From assembly GCF_024139115.2 (NCBI RefSeq), contig NC_085141.1, positions 179,316,994-179,380,993 of the forward strand: DNA of 64,000 nt. Direction: 5' to 3'. The notes under the pieces are model-generated. The model had not been told where the DNA came from. It did no database searches and worked only from the letters and a program-made list of their open reading frames with translations. Source of the stretch: Armigeres subalbatus. Lineage: Eukaryota; Arthropoda; Insecta; Diptera; Culicidae. The translations under genes and the position numbers were made by a program. Positions 10,952 through 23,800 of the stretch are shown one piece after another. Position 1 is the stretch's first letter; the number at the start of each line of letters is the position of its first letter.

Positions 10952-11330
10952 ATTGAACCGTTTGTTTGAGAAACTGCATATGTAACATTTTTGGCCAAAA
11001 TGAGATTTTTATATATTCTGAATCCTCGTCCAAAAATACGTATTCTGGCAAAAAACACGAAAAAAATTGTTTTGTTCAGGAATGTATGAATTTTTTTTCG
11101 TTTGTTTGAGAAACTATATATGTCCACGTACTTTGAAGAGCAATTGTGGAGTACTGCTTACATTTTTTGCACTGAAAGTGCCCCAGGGTGATGAGTTTTG
11201 CCAAAAACTATTGATCTGTATCGAAGAAATCGAAAGATTCGGTGTAAGTTTGTTCAAAAACAGTTTTTTGTTGTTTTCTCGAAATAGTGTAAAATGGACT
11301 TATGCAGTTTCTCAAACAAATGATTCAATT
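10952..11330. mobile_element. MITE with about 33-bp TIRs and an internal repeat of the end
   Basis: The left end ATTGAACCGTTTGTTTGAG and the reverse complement of the right end ATTGAATCATTTGTTTGAG continue into AAACTGCATA on both sides. An additional direct copy of the TTTGTTTGAGAAACT motif lies inside near 11100. A single copy of the motif also occurs at 37083-37103. No transposase is encoded. Confidence 0.65.
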
Positions 11331-11704
11331 ATTCAAAAACTGTGAAATGTAAAAATAAAATCGTAAAATAAAAAAAAAGTAAAAACTAAAAACTAATAAT
11401 TTTGAATAGAAATCTACCAATTCTCATAGAAAACATTAAAAGTTAGCTCAAAAATATTAACATTTTTTTAATGGAAAATGTCCATATAAAATATGAATAC
11501 AAAACAAGCTATAAAACTTAGCATTTTTTAACCAATTGATTTGTTTAGCAGGCTCAGTGGTGTGTGACACGCAATTTTTAAGTATGGTATTTTTGCAATG
11601 TATTTCATCTTATTATTAACAGTTAGTACAAAAAGCACATAGATCATAATACTCGTGGTGACTCAAGGTTAGAAATTACTTTATTTAGGACGGATGGTTT
11701 ACGG

Positions 11705-11990
11705 AACCTCCGTAGACTGGAGAGCGAGTCATTTGGCATAAAATCATTTAGCATAAGGTTATTTGGCATAAAGGCCATTTGGCATAATGGTTATTTGGTA
11801 TAACGGACATTTGGCATAATTGTGAACAGCGTTAAAAGTGAGGATCATTTGGCATAACGGACATTTGGCATTTTTTTTGTGTTCGCTAATTTAGTTGCTT
11901 GACCAAGTGGTGCTGAAGAAAATCGGAATGGTGAACATAACACCTTTCGATAATAATATTAGAAAGACTCGATCATTTCGTAGAAAGCTT
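11705..11990 (+). repeat. Short modular repeat CATTTGGCATAA plus 3' module (copy 1)
   Basis: At least seven imperfect copies of a 12-bp CATTTGGCATAA-like motif occupy about 11728-11872. A unique module follows containing TTAGTTGCTTG, GGTGCTGAAG and CGATAATAATATTA. The same order, motif tract then module, recurs at 40115-40320, so the two are copies of one interspersed repeat. Confidence 0.65.
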
Positions 11991-12044
11991 GCATTAACCG
12001 AGTTTGAAACAATGATAATTGTTATCTCTCCATTGGATTCATTG

Positions 12045-13450
12045 TTCACCCAGTGAAAAGCAATGATTTTGCCTTTCTCGTACTAAGTACGACTCACGAG
12101 TAAAGGCTATATATTCGCTCCAAACCCAAACATTTTATAGATGGCCCTGAGACCCATAGTGTTATATACCAATCGACTCAGTTTGATGAATTGATGTGAT
12201 GTCTGTGTGTTTACTTTTTGGGCACTTACCCTTGACTGATTTGCTTACAGCAGGCATTACAATATCATCTGAGCACAGGATATTATCTTTGCTTATGAAA
12301 AGATATTATCCCTAATCTAAGAGCACTCTGAAAAGATATTATCATTTGAGCATTCAATGATGATCCAGATAGCCAGCGTGTTTAGGCGTTTGTTCACGTT
12401 GCGAGGGCGTTTCTCCATGGCGAACATTGCACTTTGTTTACTGAGCAGATAGATAACTAAGATCGATATCCCTGGATATCATCAGTATCTTTGCTCAGAA
12501 GATCGAATGATGGGATTAAATGCAATGCCTGGCTTACAGTAAGTTGCAATCCTGTCCCATTGTTTCCTATTGAAAATTAGCCGGATCGGGCTATGGGGTT
12601 GGAAGTTACGACCAAAATACAATTTGTTTAAACTAGAAACGCGTATAAAAGTTTAACTCAGTTTTTTGGGAATTATCCTAAACTGATTTGCTCACAACAA
12701 GTTGCATTTGTCTGGGCATCCTGTTGCATTCTTCTTGGCCAGATTGCCCTATGGGCTAGGACGTTATGACCAAAATACATTTTTTTTAAACCAAAAACGC
12801 GCAAAAAAGTTTAGCTCACTTTTCTCGCACTTATCCTTAACTGATTTCCTCACAATAAGATGTATTCGACTGGGATGCAAATGGGACTGAGATCGATTGA
12901 AAATTGGCCGGATCACATTATGGGCTTAGAAGTTATAGCCAAAATATTATTTTTGCCTTTCTCGTATACTAAGTATATAGCCTTCATATGTCCCATTGTT
13001 TCCCATTGGAAATCCGGTTGATTTTGGACTATATACTTTTTTTTACAAAACAGCAAACATTTTATAGGAGGCTCGGAGACTCATTTTTCATTCGTAAAAT
13101 GTATTTTAAAAATTCACTAATTTTTAGGACACTTAGTCTTAGTTAGACACTTAGTCAATGCCATCAACAGGTAGCCGATGTCTTCACCTATGTGTTGACG
13201 ATTTTGGTTTGCGTGGGAATGCTGTCAGATTTGATAAATCGACGTTTGAATCATTGTTTACAACAGCAGTTTACGTCAACAGTCGTCTTGAAAATTTGGT
13301 ATTGAATTGGTGTGTGAGTTAGAAGATGAGGAGTTCTTCTTCAATCAGTAAAAAACAGAGTTAGTTTCCGGCGTGATCCACTTTTAAAACGCCTAGTCAT
13401 ATTTTTTGATATTATTTTGCACGAGAAAGGCACCAACATCACTAGGTGGA
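12045..13450 (+). repeat. Interspersed repeat with GCCTTTCTCG ends, two or more overlapping copies
   Basis: A module starting near GCCTTTCTCGTA and containing ATAGTGTTATATACCAATCG, CTTACCCTTGACTGATTTGC and a GAGAAAGGCACC-type end recurs here and at 18235-18540, 26273-26820, 43430-43640 and 60850-61290. The two ends are roughly complementary (GCCTTTCTCG against CGAGAAAGGC). The first copy here is split by the MITE at 12251-12531; partial copies follow at about 12640-12960 and 12950-13130. No protein is encoded. It is abundant in this window and typical of Aedes DNA; class unresolved. Confidence 0.65.
12251..12531. mobile_element. hAT-like MITE with 8-bp target duplication
   Basis: The 281-bp element starts CAGGCATTACAATATC and ends GATTAAATGCAATGCCTG, giving an 11-bp TIR with one mismatch. 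It is flanked on both sides by GCTTACAG (12243-12250 and 12532-12539). Removing the element and one copy of GCTTACAG restores the host repeat GATTTGC-TTACAG-TAAGTTGC. An 8-bp duplication and CA...TG ends fit the hAT superfamily. A truncated copy of the left 80 bp lies at 43999-44078. Confidence 0.85.
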
Positions 13451-13459
13451 TTAATCAGG

Positions 13460-14180
13460 GTTTTAATCAATGCAATGGTGGATGTGAATCTTCTTTAAAG
13501 GTAGGCGTTTGCTCGGAACCTGGCAATGGTGGATGTGATCCTTTTTTTTAAATCTGTGTTGAACTCAATCCTAGAATTAAAAAAGCACATTAATAAAGAA
13601 AAAAAAAGAAAAGTAGGTGCTTCCCCGGATTAAGGCAATGGTGGGTGTAATCCCTCCTCGAAAAGGAGACGCTTAAGGCGATGGCAATTGTGATCCCTTC
13701 TTTTAAAGTAGGCGCTTGCCCGGATTAAGGTAACGGTGGATCTGATTCCTGCTTTAAAAGTAGGCGTTTGGTCGGAATAAGGCAATGCTTTATGTGAGCC
13801 CATCTTGAAAAGTAGGCCTATGCCCAGATTTAAGCAATGACGGATGTGATCCCTTCTTAAAAAGTAGGCGTTTGCTTGAATTAAGGCAATGGTGTATGTA
13901 ATTCCTACTTTAAAAGTAGGCCTTTGCCTGGATTTAGGCAACAGCGGTTGTGACCCCTTTTTTAAAAGTAGGCGCTTGCCCGGGTTAAGGCAATGATGGA
14001 TGTGATCCCTTCTTTAAAAGTAGGCCTTTGTCCAGAATAAAGCCATGGTGAACTTGATACCTTCTTTGAAGGTGATCGTATGCCCGGAATCAGGCAATGA
14101 AGGATGTGGTACCTTCATTAAAAGTAGGTGCTTACTCTGATTAAGGTAATGGTGATGGGCCTTTTCTAAAAGTACAAGCG
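13460..14180. repeat. Minisatellite, 52-bp unit
   Basis: About thirteen imperfect copies of a 52-bp unit occur, recognised by the recurring AAAAGTAGGCG and GGATGTGATCCCTTCTTT motifs. Spacing between successive AAAGTAGG motifs from 13705 to 14017 is 51-53 bp. Unit length is not a multiple of three and the open frames across it are not genes. It lies directly downstream of the GCCTTTCTCG repeat cluster. Confidence 0.85.
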
Positions 14181-17100
14181 AGAGACTTATTTCGCAAGCT
14201 GTCATGATCCAGAACTGATTCTGGAGGCTGTACCTCATGATAAATTTATTTTAAAAATCCCCAAACGCGAGGAGCACTGGTTCTGATGATGCATTCCAAC
14301 TTGTTCTACACAGCTGTGCTGTTTTCAACACAAAATGAACAAAAACAAATGGAAAATCATCACTTCTATGTGAGGGCTGTTAATCCGATTTTGTTTTTTT
14401 CGCACTTGTATTGTGCCTTGCAACAAAATGACAACTTTCGTGATCATTTTTCAAGGCTCTTGTGGATGTGTAAAATTTATCCGCAGTACAAATAACACGT
14501 GCTATCAAAGCATTCGCCGTCAGAATCCACCACGTGCCAACCAAATTTTAAAAAATATCAAAGTGGATTTTTTAATGGAGATATGTTTTTCTTGGGCGAC
14601 TATCTGGCGCTTATTTTTCGTTGTGACTAAAAATGAGCGGAGGAGTAGATTTAATTATGAGCGGTACAATATACAAGTTTGATAAATTTGTTATCATGGC
14701 TTGTTATGATTCGGAACAGTTTTTGCCTTCCTTTCATCGTTGTTCGTTATCTATTGAGAGCGATTTCTGCAAACCCTACTTGTAACACAATCAGTTATCA
14801 CTAACATCAAATTAAATATCTGTTCAATTTGAAACTGTAACGTTTTTGTTAAAACTAGAAGAAATGTTGTTACAATTTCTGTTATTTTAACTACTAATAA
14901 TACATGTTTGATAACAACCTCTGTAATGAAAAAATGCTCAAACAGAATAACAAGTTTAAACTTAAATCTGTTACCATCTACTGGTCGGGACGCGACTCAT
15001 GTAAAAGAATAACAATTATTATCAATAAACTGTCAAATTTCACTGTCGCGTCGCAGTAGTGCTGGTGCTGAGTGCCTAATGTTTGAACCTTTTAAAAATT
15101 CGTTCACCCTTCACAATGATTTCACTTGCCAACATACTACAAAATTAAGGATGCTGTAACACTTTTCTGTTTAAAACAATATATTGTTTAACTCTGTCAT
15201 CGCCCGCTTCTTAAACTCTCAAATTTGTTCCCGGTCCCTTGCATCAACATTTGCTCGGACCGATTATTCCGTTCATGAATTTGTCATGTCTATGCTAACA
15301 CAGATTTCTTGTTCGTGCGCTCTTACCCATGGTACCCGCAGGCGACAATCTCTTTCCCATGTTTGTTGGCGGCTTTTCCTCTGCTAAACATGTGGGTCAA
15401 AGAAAAGTTCAAGATGAAAAGTTTTTCTTCGGACTAGTCTTCCGTCATATCCTCACTGAGCCCAGACCCATCCATCGTATCGGGTTGGATGATGTACCAA
15501 GTCCATTTTGCACCAGTTAGCAATAGCGACAAAAATGGCAGGAGTAAGAAAAAACTAGGCTCAATCCTTTCATAACTTCCTTTCCCATTTACGGTACACA
15601 ATCCCTCCGGAAGTGAAGGAAAACCCGGACAAATGGAGCAATCAAATTTCATTGTTCGTACCCTGAGCGCCCGTACCTCTGCCCCTGCAGGGTCGCACTC
15701 TAATTCTCAAAGGTTTCAGCAAACAATCACTGGGTATATGCACGGATCAATATTTTCCGGCAGCTACTGCTGTAGCTGGTCGTTTATGACCGGTCGGTCC
15801 TACTACCAAAGCAAAGCAAGCAACCTTATTCTGATCCTGATTCAACGTACCTACCGACCGTACAGCACAATGAAGATTTTGATTGCTGGTATTATTTTCC
15901 CGATTCCTTGAGGGAAACGATGATGGGCTTCCACATATATGCGGTTCGGAAGAACGCGTTACTCGCCAAACAGGGGTCAAATTCTTGTTTTGAATCGAAA
16001 CGTGATGGTTGTGTTAGGATTTTCAAATTGTTCAACCATGTCACATTGTTCCCGTGAGTTTTGAAAGTTTGTTTCAATTGGCTACATCATTCTTTGTTTC
16101 TTGAAAGCGTTCTAGAGGTGAATCAGAATTATTCGCAGAGTTTGAAAAAGTAAAATTAAGATTTTACGAAAGTAATGTTGATTATGCTCGTTTAGAACCA
16201 ACATGCATTCGAGTCAAAGAGAGAATAGAGTTGCATACAAATTATGATGCATTTGAAGATGATAGACGATGAATAAAGTATAAATTGCATCACTTTTTAG
16301 TCAACTATTAAGCAAATCCTCCCATGGATCATATTTCGAAAATTGGACGACTATAATGGGTCAGACATACATCCAGAATGTCGGACAACAATCCTTTGAA
16401 AATAAAACTCTCGGAATTGATACAGGAAATATAAAAAGACGAGATCAACAATGGGCAGGATGGATTGTTCGAATCGTATTTGCTATTAAAACTTATTTAC
16501 ACTTCTAATTTTTGAAATGGTTAGTTTTGGTATTTTGACTAGCTTTATTATCAATATATCAAGTTTGATACATCACTGACAAAGAAAGCTAATCAACTAA
16601 GAAGGAAAGATCATAATAGATATTATGGCTATACGCTGTAAGTAAAAGATAAAGTTATCATTTCCATTAGATATCCGCGTTATGAGATTCCACCGCAGCC
16701 AGCTAGCAAGCTGAGATATTTGGCCTCGAGTGCAATTACATTTCACACACGCTCCGAGCCATAAACGTGAATATTTCGCCCCCAATCTACACCATTCAGT
16801 TGCTTACCAAATGTACAAAATTCGTTTTAAAAAGTGCGTTACGTGACCGGCATGCAAAGTTGGATCATTTTCCCCCCTCTTGGCACCCAAGGACCTTTCA
16901 AAGCTCACAAGGATAAGAGAGATGTAAAATGTTGTGCTCCCTGGCTCCATTTGCTAAAGAAGAGAAACCATTCCACTATTTGGTGAACGAGCGACGAGTA
17001 CACGACAAAGATTTCTACTGGTAGGTACAAGCTTAGTGGGAATGGAAGTTGTTTACACATTTTCTACTGCTTTCAGAATAGTATTGGAATCTAATAAGCA

Positions 17101-18234
17101 TTACGACTGAACGTTCGGAAACTTTGACAATTTAAAAAATGCGACGCAATATGCTTAATTTAACAAATTTTCATTTTCTATAAAATAAAATATTTTATGG
17201 GTACTGTGAGACGATTATGGCTAAACAACTTCTACATATTCAACATGTCAAACGAATCCCAAAAATTGAAAGTTGTTCACTACGGTCTCAGAGAGGCCTG
17301 TTCGTGTTACGCATGAATGGTAAGTCAAGGGATCCGAATTCAAATTTGTATACATGTGAATGTATATTTTCGCAATTCGATTCTGTCTCGACGGACTACG
17401 GGCGGAACCTCGGTTCGTCGCCGGATCGCAAGGGAAGAAGTACGACACAGAGACGTGGCGAACCTGTTCGACGAAACGGGCAAGCTGCTGCTCGTTACTC
17501 CTCTCCGGAGAGCAAAGATAAATTGCTTCCTCCAATTTTTATTTGGGCACGCTTGGCTTCAACCGAAAATGCCTATAATCGTAAAACAGTTTTGCCGTGA
17601 AGTTGATTAATTATTTATCGCACGTTTCGGCGGAGCTCCGTTTGGTTCCGCCGGATGTTTGCCAATGGCAGCAGACGAAACAGGGCGGAAAGTCTTGCTG
17701 GTGGGTGCGCAAAAATGAACGACCCAAGGTGCAACCACGACGAATACGTTTGATGGTGGTGTGCTGCTGGAAAATTGTCCATCCATTTGCAGGTTCGCAA
17801 TGTTGCGGCAAAATGGGATGTGACAGTTACAAATAATGAACGTTTTTGCACAGGGGTGGAGGAATGTTTGAAAGTTTTATCAAGCAATCGTGCCACCACG
17901 GCGTACTTCCTTAGCTCGGTTCCTTTTCCACACCTTGGCGCTTTGGCACTAATCCGCTCGCAAAGGTTTGAGAGTGTGTTCATTATACCATGGAAGCGTT
18001 AAATGAGAAAGGCTCTTTGCACTTCATACCGGGATAAAAAGCAATCCATTCTAATTAAAGTTGCTGCCGAGACTAACTTTGTCAGAGTTGTGCTGCTGCT
18101 GTTGTTGCGATGACGAGATGGGGGGCATTTGTTGCATGTGAAGCGAAGATGATAAATTAAAGAAGATGAAATACAGTAAACTCAATTAAATTGACTTACC
18201 TCTTTACATTTTTTAGATTTTCTAACAAAAAAAG
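14181..18234. other. No recognised gene or repeat
   Basis: Mostly AT-rich unique sequence. GC-richer blocks at about 15190-15900 and 17380-17980 contain short overlapping frames on both strands, none with a recognisable domain. These could be conserved non-coding DNA or parts of unknown exons, but there is no direct evidence. Confidence 0.35.
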
Positions 18235-18540
18235 CCCACAATAATCCACCTAGCCCGGTGATGGAACCTTTTTGGTATATTATTATTCTTCTTCTTCTTC
18301 TTCAATGGCTCCACATTCCATCTGGAACTTGGCCTGCTTTTCAACTTAGTATTCTATTAGTATTTCCTCAGTTATTAATTGAAAAGCTTTTCTATGCCCG
18401 CCATTGCAAGCGGTAGCTATATGATTACCAAGCCTGTTTTTATAACATTAAGGGTCTCCGAGACATCTATCAAAAGCTTGGTTTCGAAGTGGTCCTATAG
18501 CCTTCACGAATAATTAGTATACGAGAAAGGCAAAAAGATA
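18235..18540 (-). repeat. GCCTTTCTCG interspersed repeat, deleted copy, split by a SINE
   Basis: Minus-strand reading gives GCCTTTCTCGTATACTAAT near 18537, the GGCTATAGGACCACTTC and GTCTCGGAGACCC modules, then TTATA where the SINE interrupts. The sequence resumes with ATATACCAA and ends in GGCTAGGTGGATTATTGTG. The middle of the family is missing. Confidence 0.6.
18282..18445 (-). mobile_element. SINE fragment, Feilai-related, 5'-truncated
   Basis: On the minus strand the sequence contains modules shared with the full SINE at 46061: TTAATAACTGAGGAAAT, then ACTAAGTTGAAAAGCAGGC, ending in a GAA repeat tail. The tRNA-like head is absent. It sits inside the interspersed repeat around it, so it inserted later. 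Confidence 0.65.
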
Positions 18541-18649
18541 AATCTTCACAGTTCACAATTGCATTTCTGGAACATTTCTGGAACTACATTGGAGAACATC
18601 ATAAAAGATTTATTGTACGAAGGTTACAAATAAGGATGTGAAATACCTA

Positions 18650-18715
18650 AAAAATAAGACAAATTAGACAAACAAGACAAATACGAGAAATAAGACAAAC
18701 AAGGCAAACAAGGCG
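18650..18715. repeat. ACAAATAAG-like short tandem tract next to array B
   Basis: Imperfect 9-10-bp units such as AGACAAATAAG and GACAAACAAG lead directly into the 24-bp array. The same kind of tract sits inside array A at about 1420-1466. Confidence 0.75.
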
Positions 18716-20825
18716 AATTCCTGGAGGAATAACCGAAGGAAAATCTAGAGTAGCATTCGGAAGAATTCCTGGAGATATATCAGAAAGAATTCGTGGAGGA
18801 ATATCTGGAGGAATATCCGAAGGAATTCCTAGAGAAATATCCAAAGGAATTTCTGGAGAAATATCCGGAAGTATTCCTGGTGGAATATTCGAACGTATCC
18901 TGGAAGAATATCAGGAGGAATACCTGAAGGAGTATTTGGAGGAATTCCTGGAGAAATATCAGGAAGAATTCCTGGAGGAATATCCAGAAGAATTTCTGGT
19001 GGAAAATCCGGACGAATTCTCGGAGGAATATCTGGAACAATATCTGGAGGATTTTTTGCAGAAATTCCTGGAAAAATATCAAGAGGAATTCAAGAACGAA
19101 TCTCCTGAGGAATTCCTGGATAAATATCCAAAGGTGTTCTTGGAGGAATATTCGGAGCAACTTCTGGAGGAATATCCGAAACAATTTTTAGACGAATATC
19201 ATGATGAATTCCTGAAGGAATTCCTGAATATCCGGAAGAATTTCTGGATGTATAAGAAGAAAGGAATACCAATAAGACAAAATCCTGAAGGAATCTCCAG
19301 ATGATTTTATTGAGGAATAACCGAAGAAATATCTGGAGTAGTATTCGGAAGAATTCCTGGAGATACACCAGGAGGAATTCGTGGAGGAATATCCGAAGGA
19401 ATATCTGGAAGAATATCCGAAGGAATTCCTGGAGAAATATCCAAAGGAACTCCTGGTGAAATTGTCGGAAGAATTCCTGGTGGAAAACTCGGACGTATCC
19501 TGGAAGAATATCAGGAGGAATATCTGGAGTATTTGGAGGAATTCCTGGAGAAATATCAAGAAGAATTCCTGGAGGAATACCCGAAGGAATATCCAGAAGA
19601 ATTCCTGATGGAAAATCTGGACGAATTCTTGGAGGAATATCCGGAGCAATATCTAGAGAAGTATTTGGGGAAAATTCATGGAGCAGTATCAAGAAGAATT
19701 CAGGAAGGAACATTTGAAGGAATTCCTGGTGAAATATCCAAAAGTATTCTCGGAGGAATATTCGAAGGAATTCTTGCAGGAATATCTGAAAGAATTCCTG
19801 AAGGAATCTGCGGAGGAATTCCAAGAGGAATATCCAAAAGACATCTTGGACGAATATTCGGACGAATTCCTGGAGGAGTATCCGAAGGAATATTTGGAGA
19901 AATATCCGAAGGAATATTTTGTAGGAATATTGGAAGGAGAATGTCCGGAGGAACTTCTGGAGAAATATCCAAAGGAGCACTTGGACGAACATCCGGACGA
20001 GGAATATCCGAAGGAATATGTGGAGGAATATTCGGAGGAATTCCTGGAGGAATATTTACATGAATTCTTGGAGGAATATCCAGTGGAATTCCTGAAGGAA
20101 CATCCGGGAGAACTCCTGGAGGCATACCTGAAGGAATGAATATCTGCAAGAATTTTCGAAGGCACTCCTGGGGGAATATCCGGACGAATTCCTTGAGGAA
20201 TATCCAGTGGACTTTTTGTAGATATTCTTGGTGGAATATCCGGAGGAGTTCCTAGAGGAATATCTGAAGAAATATTCGGACGATTATCTGGAAGAATTCT
20301 TGGATGAACATCCGGATTATTTCTTGGAGAAATAACCGGAAGAACTTCTGGAGAAATATCCAGTGGAATTCCTAGAGGAAAATCCGGGATAATTCCTGGC
20401 GGCATATCCGAAGGAATATCTGGAGGAATATCCGACCGAAATTCTTGAGGAATATCCAGCACACTTAAATTAGTTTGCTGATCTTAGCAAAATTTTCGCC
20501 GAGATTCCAACAGCCGAGATGTTGGAAATTTTTTTGAACGAAATTTGGCGATTCTTTTATTGAATTCTCGTCATTTTACCGAAATTCGACAAAGTTGACT
20601 TTTTACCGAGATCTCGGTAAAAGTTTAATCGAGATTCGTCGAAATTATTGCCCAGATCCCGGCTGTTGGATTCTCGACAATCGTAAAATTTCGAATTTTA
20701 AGTGTGAGTGGACTTCTCAAGAATTATCTAATTGGAGGAATATCCGGAAGAATTCCTAGTGGAATATTCGAAGGAATTCCTGAAGGAATATCTGGATTAA
20801 TTCCTCGATAAATATCCGGATTATT
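18716..20825. repeat. Minisatellite array B, 24-bp unit, split by a TIR element
   Basis: The 24-bp unit reads LEEYPKEF in one plus-strand frame, compared with LEELPKEF on the minus strand of array A. It is thus the same family in inverse orientation with a small base change. Units are more diverged than in array A. Long frames exist on both strands, including a 300-residue minus-strand frame (19090-19992), but they follow from the period being a multiple of three. The array stops at 20459 and resumes at about 20730 after the element at 20460-20706; it ends where the BEL/Pao remnant starts. Confidence 0.85.
20460..20706. mobile_element. Short TIR element within array B
   Basis: The 247-bp segment begins CACACTTAAA and ends TTTAAGTGTG, and it is unlike the 24-bp array on either side. 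It contains nested inverted motifs: CAACAGCCGAGA against CCCGGCTGTTGG, and a CCGAGATCTCGG palindrome. No frame is present. The flanking duplication is at most 2 bp, so the superfamily is undecided. Confidence 0.6.
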
Positions 20826-20837
20826 TTCGGGGTGCCA

Positions 20838-23800
20838 ACTTCGCCGCAGCTGTTCACCAGTCCGTGGGACGCTGAACTTGTCCATCTGCTACCTTAGTCA
20901 CGTCCATAACCAGATCTATCAGCAAGCTGTTGCGCTTGCCGTCCTCGATGACCAACAGAAGGTCTCCAGGTTCTAACGGCTTGACCGGCTCCAACCAGTT
21001 ACTGCGTCTTGTTATAGTCGGCAAACCCTTGCGAAACCAACGCCTCCTCTGCATAATTCAGCACCCTTTTTTCCGAACAATAGAAAATGGTTTGATGTTA
21101 AGACTTCTTGCTCTGCAGAATTCAACGGGATATAAGTTATTGGTCTGGAGTTGACGATTGCTCTCGCTTCAGTTATCACTCTCTTTGGAACTTTGTCAAT
21201 CGGGTGATGAGGATTATATGCAATTGTAGCCATAGCTGCATTTACAGATTGCAGCATGCGCTCCCTCTATCCGCCCATGTGGGGCCCGAAGATGGATTAA
21301 AGTCCCAATTGGTCGCAGTGTTAGTGAACGTTACCGCGCTGCTGTCTTCATGGATTCCTACGGAATTCGTCCCGCTATCGCTGTAGACCCTCAACGGGGG
21401 ACCAAATACTTTATAACCATGATATGATGCAGAACTGAGACGACAGTCTGTGCATTTACCAACTTTACAGCGCGCACTGTTTGACATTTGAAGAGCGCCA
21501 ACCATCGTTTCACCAAATTGCGTCCTTGTTCGACCTGCATCGGTACAAAATAATCCATTTCTGTGTGGGTCACCGTACGCACAAATCCAGTAACTCTCAC
21601 CATTGATTGATGGGTGCGGAACTGATTTCTTTAGCGCGGCAAGTTACGCACTGCTGACGAATGATGGTTCTTAGTCGAGGAGTACAGAATCGTTGGCTGT
21701 CTTTCCGCTGCCGTGCATGAAACGACGTTGATAATCTTCGACAAGGAGGAACAAGACTTTATACTGCCAGAATCGATAACTTCTTGCCATTAGAGAAACC
21801 TGGTGCTGATATGATACGACTGTTCCTTCGGATGATATCTTTTCCGTCTAGAAACGGTGACAGCCGGTACAATGAACTAGACTTCGACATTGGGACCGTT
21901 GATTGTCCCGATTCGTGTGGTTTCGTTCAGAATTGGATACTCATTGGAACAACTTTCGGCTTTAACTTGGCGCCACATTAAAAAAGTTTGCATCACTCAG
22001 CTCTTTTCGCTTCGAGTGATCCAGCTTGGACACTTTTACTCCTCTAAGTAGTTGACTCCCACTGGAAAATCCTAATACGTCTATCAATGATTGATGTATA
22101 TGTTCCGTGGAACAGAAATACTGTCGGTCTCCTGTCGGTTCTGCAAAGGTTCTGTCGGCATCAACTCCACTGACTTATACAGAAATTCTGATTCACTATA
22201 CCATATAATTTTTGGGGTCGAAACTTGGTCCAGTCTGGCTTTTCGTGGATGCATCTGCAAAGTTCAGCCTAGACGAAACATAGTGCTAGCTGTAGTAAGG
22301 ATCCTACTCGAATCAACATTCACCACGTGATATCGTTGACTGTCAGATCGTAACCAAAATAAAAATTTCGTGGAGTTCGTTTGAATTGTAATGGTAATAT
22401 TCGGGACGTTGACTCTTTCAGTAGTTTCTAGCATAATACTTCGAGCTTGCGTATCTTCTCCAGGGTTCGGTTTAACAGTAATGCTGGACTTCTCTAATAT
22501 GAAGAATTGTTTCATCTACTGATGCAGTTACCGATTTCCAGAATGATCACCATCTAGATGTAGATTAAGCTGTTCCAATACAGTATGACAGTCTTATGAA
22601 GATTCACTACTAATAGCAACATCTGTTTCTTTGTCTTTACCGTCTTACGCGCGTATGAAGTCAGGAGTCTGATATACTCTATTCCAATGATGGGATAAGG
22701 GGAAGACCCTTTCAGGTACTAATAAAAGCGCTGCAAATCTAAAGCATCATTTGTACCGACAAGCGGAGCTCTTGGACTTTTCGCACATTGTGAAGTATAA
22801 ACTTCTTGCCCTCTTCTGCTACTACTACACTGACGCGTTCAAATTTACTTTCCTATCTGGACATGTTACCAGTTCAGCTCAAAGAAAATGCATCGATTGG
22901 TTTATAGATGCACAAGGCTGACGCGATACTGGATTCTGTTTTATATACCATTATCGTTGACCACTTGAGGATCCATGTTCTGCCGTCGCTGCAGGCTGTT
23001 CCCCAACTGTCTGCTGCTGACGCTGATTTCTGATACCTGTATGCTGAACTCGATTCTGGTTGCGATGTTATCTCAGTCTGTGTTGGAGCAAAGTCGGATG
23101 GAGGCTGCAATGTACTAAATGCGAATGGGTTTATTCCAGCGACGAAGTGACAATTGGGCTCATATATGGTTTAGATAGGTGTTTGCCCATCCCCAGTATT
23201 GAAGATGTTACCGTTGTCCCATGTCGAATTGCTGGACTGGATTGTAGCATCGGTGGCAGAGTCGCTGTTACGAACGTATCCGAATGTCCCCTGAAGTTTT
23301 TGTTTGATGACATCGCAAGTATTATTGCGTTGTTGTTGTTCACAGCAGATACACAATTCACTCCGATTCATATTACATATTGGATATGTCACCCGAAGTA
23401 AATACATACAACCAAATTCTGGCTTCGACCCTTTAATAGTTATTTTTCTAAGTGGATGAGCAAAGCACTCATTTAATTGTACCCCACTGATCAATTTGCC
23501 TCCGAACTACGCTTCTTTCGGACTTAATTTAAACATTACCATCGAACGATTCATCCCAATTACTACTCTTAAACCATAAATGTAATCACTCTGAAAAATG
23601 ACCGCTTCAAGCGACACACGTTCCGTGCTGAAAGACCGATAATTAACTCCATATTTATGACTAGCTGGGGTCCCCAGGGTCCCAGTGGACTCGCGAAAGA
23701 AAAGGAAAAACTCCTCAAGAAGTTTGCCAAAATTTGTTGCCACCAATAACGGTGGATGCCGCCAATATCGTATGCATGAGTTCGTTCTCCTTCAGCCGTA

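Noticed and set aside
17615..17983. A 122-residue minus-strand gene
   Set aside because: A GC-richer block with several overlapping frames on both strands and no domain.
19090..19992. A 300-residue minus-strand coiled or membrane protein
   Set aside because: It is the shadow of array B; its Phe/Leu/Ile-rich look comes from reading the 24-bp unit in another frame.
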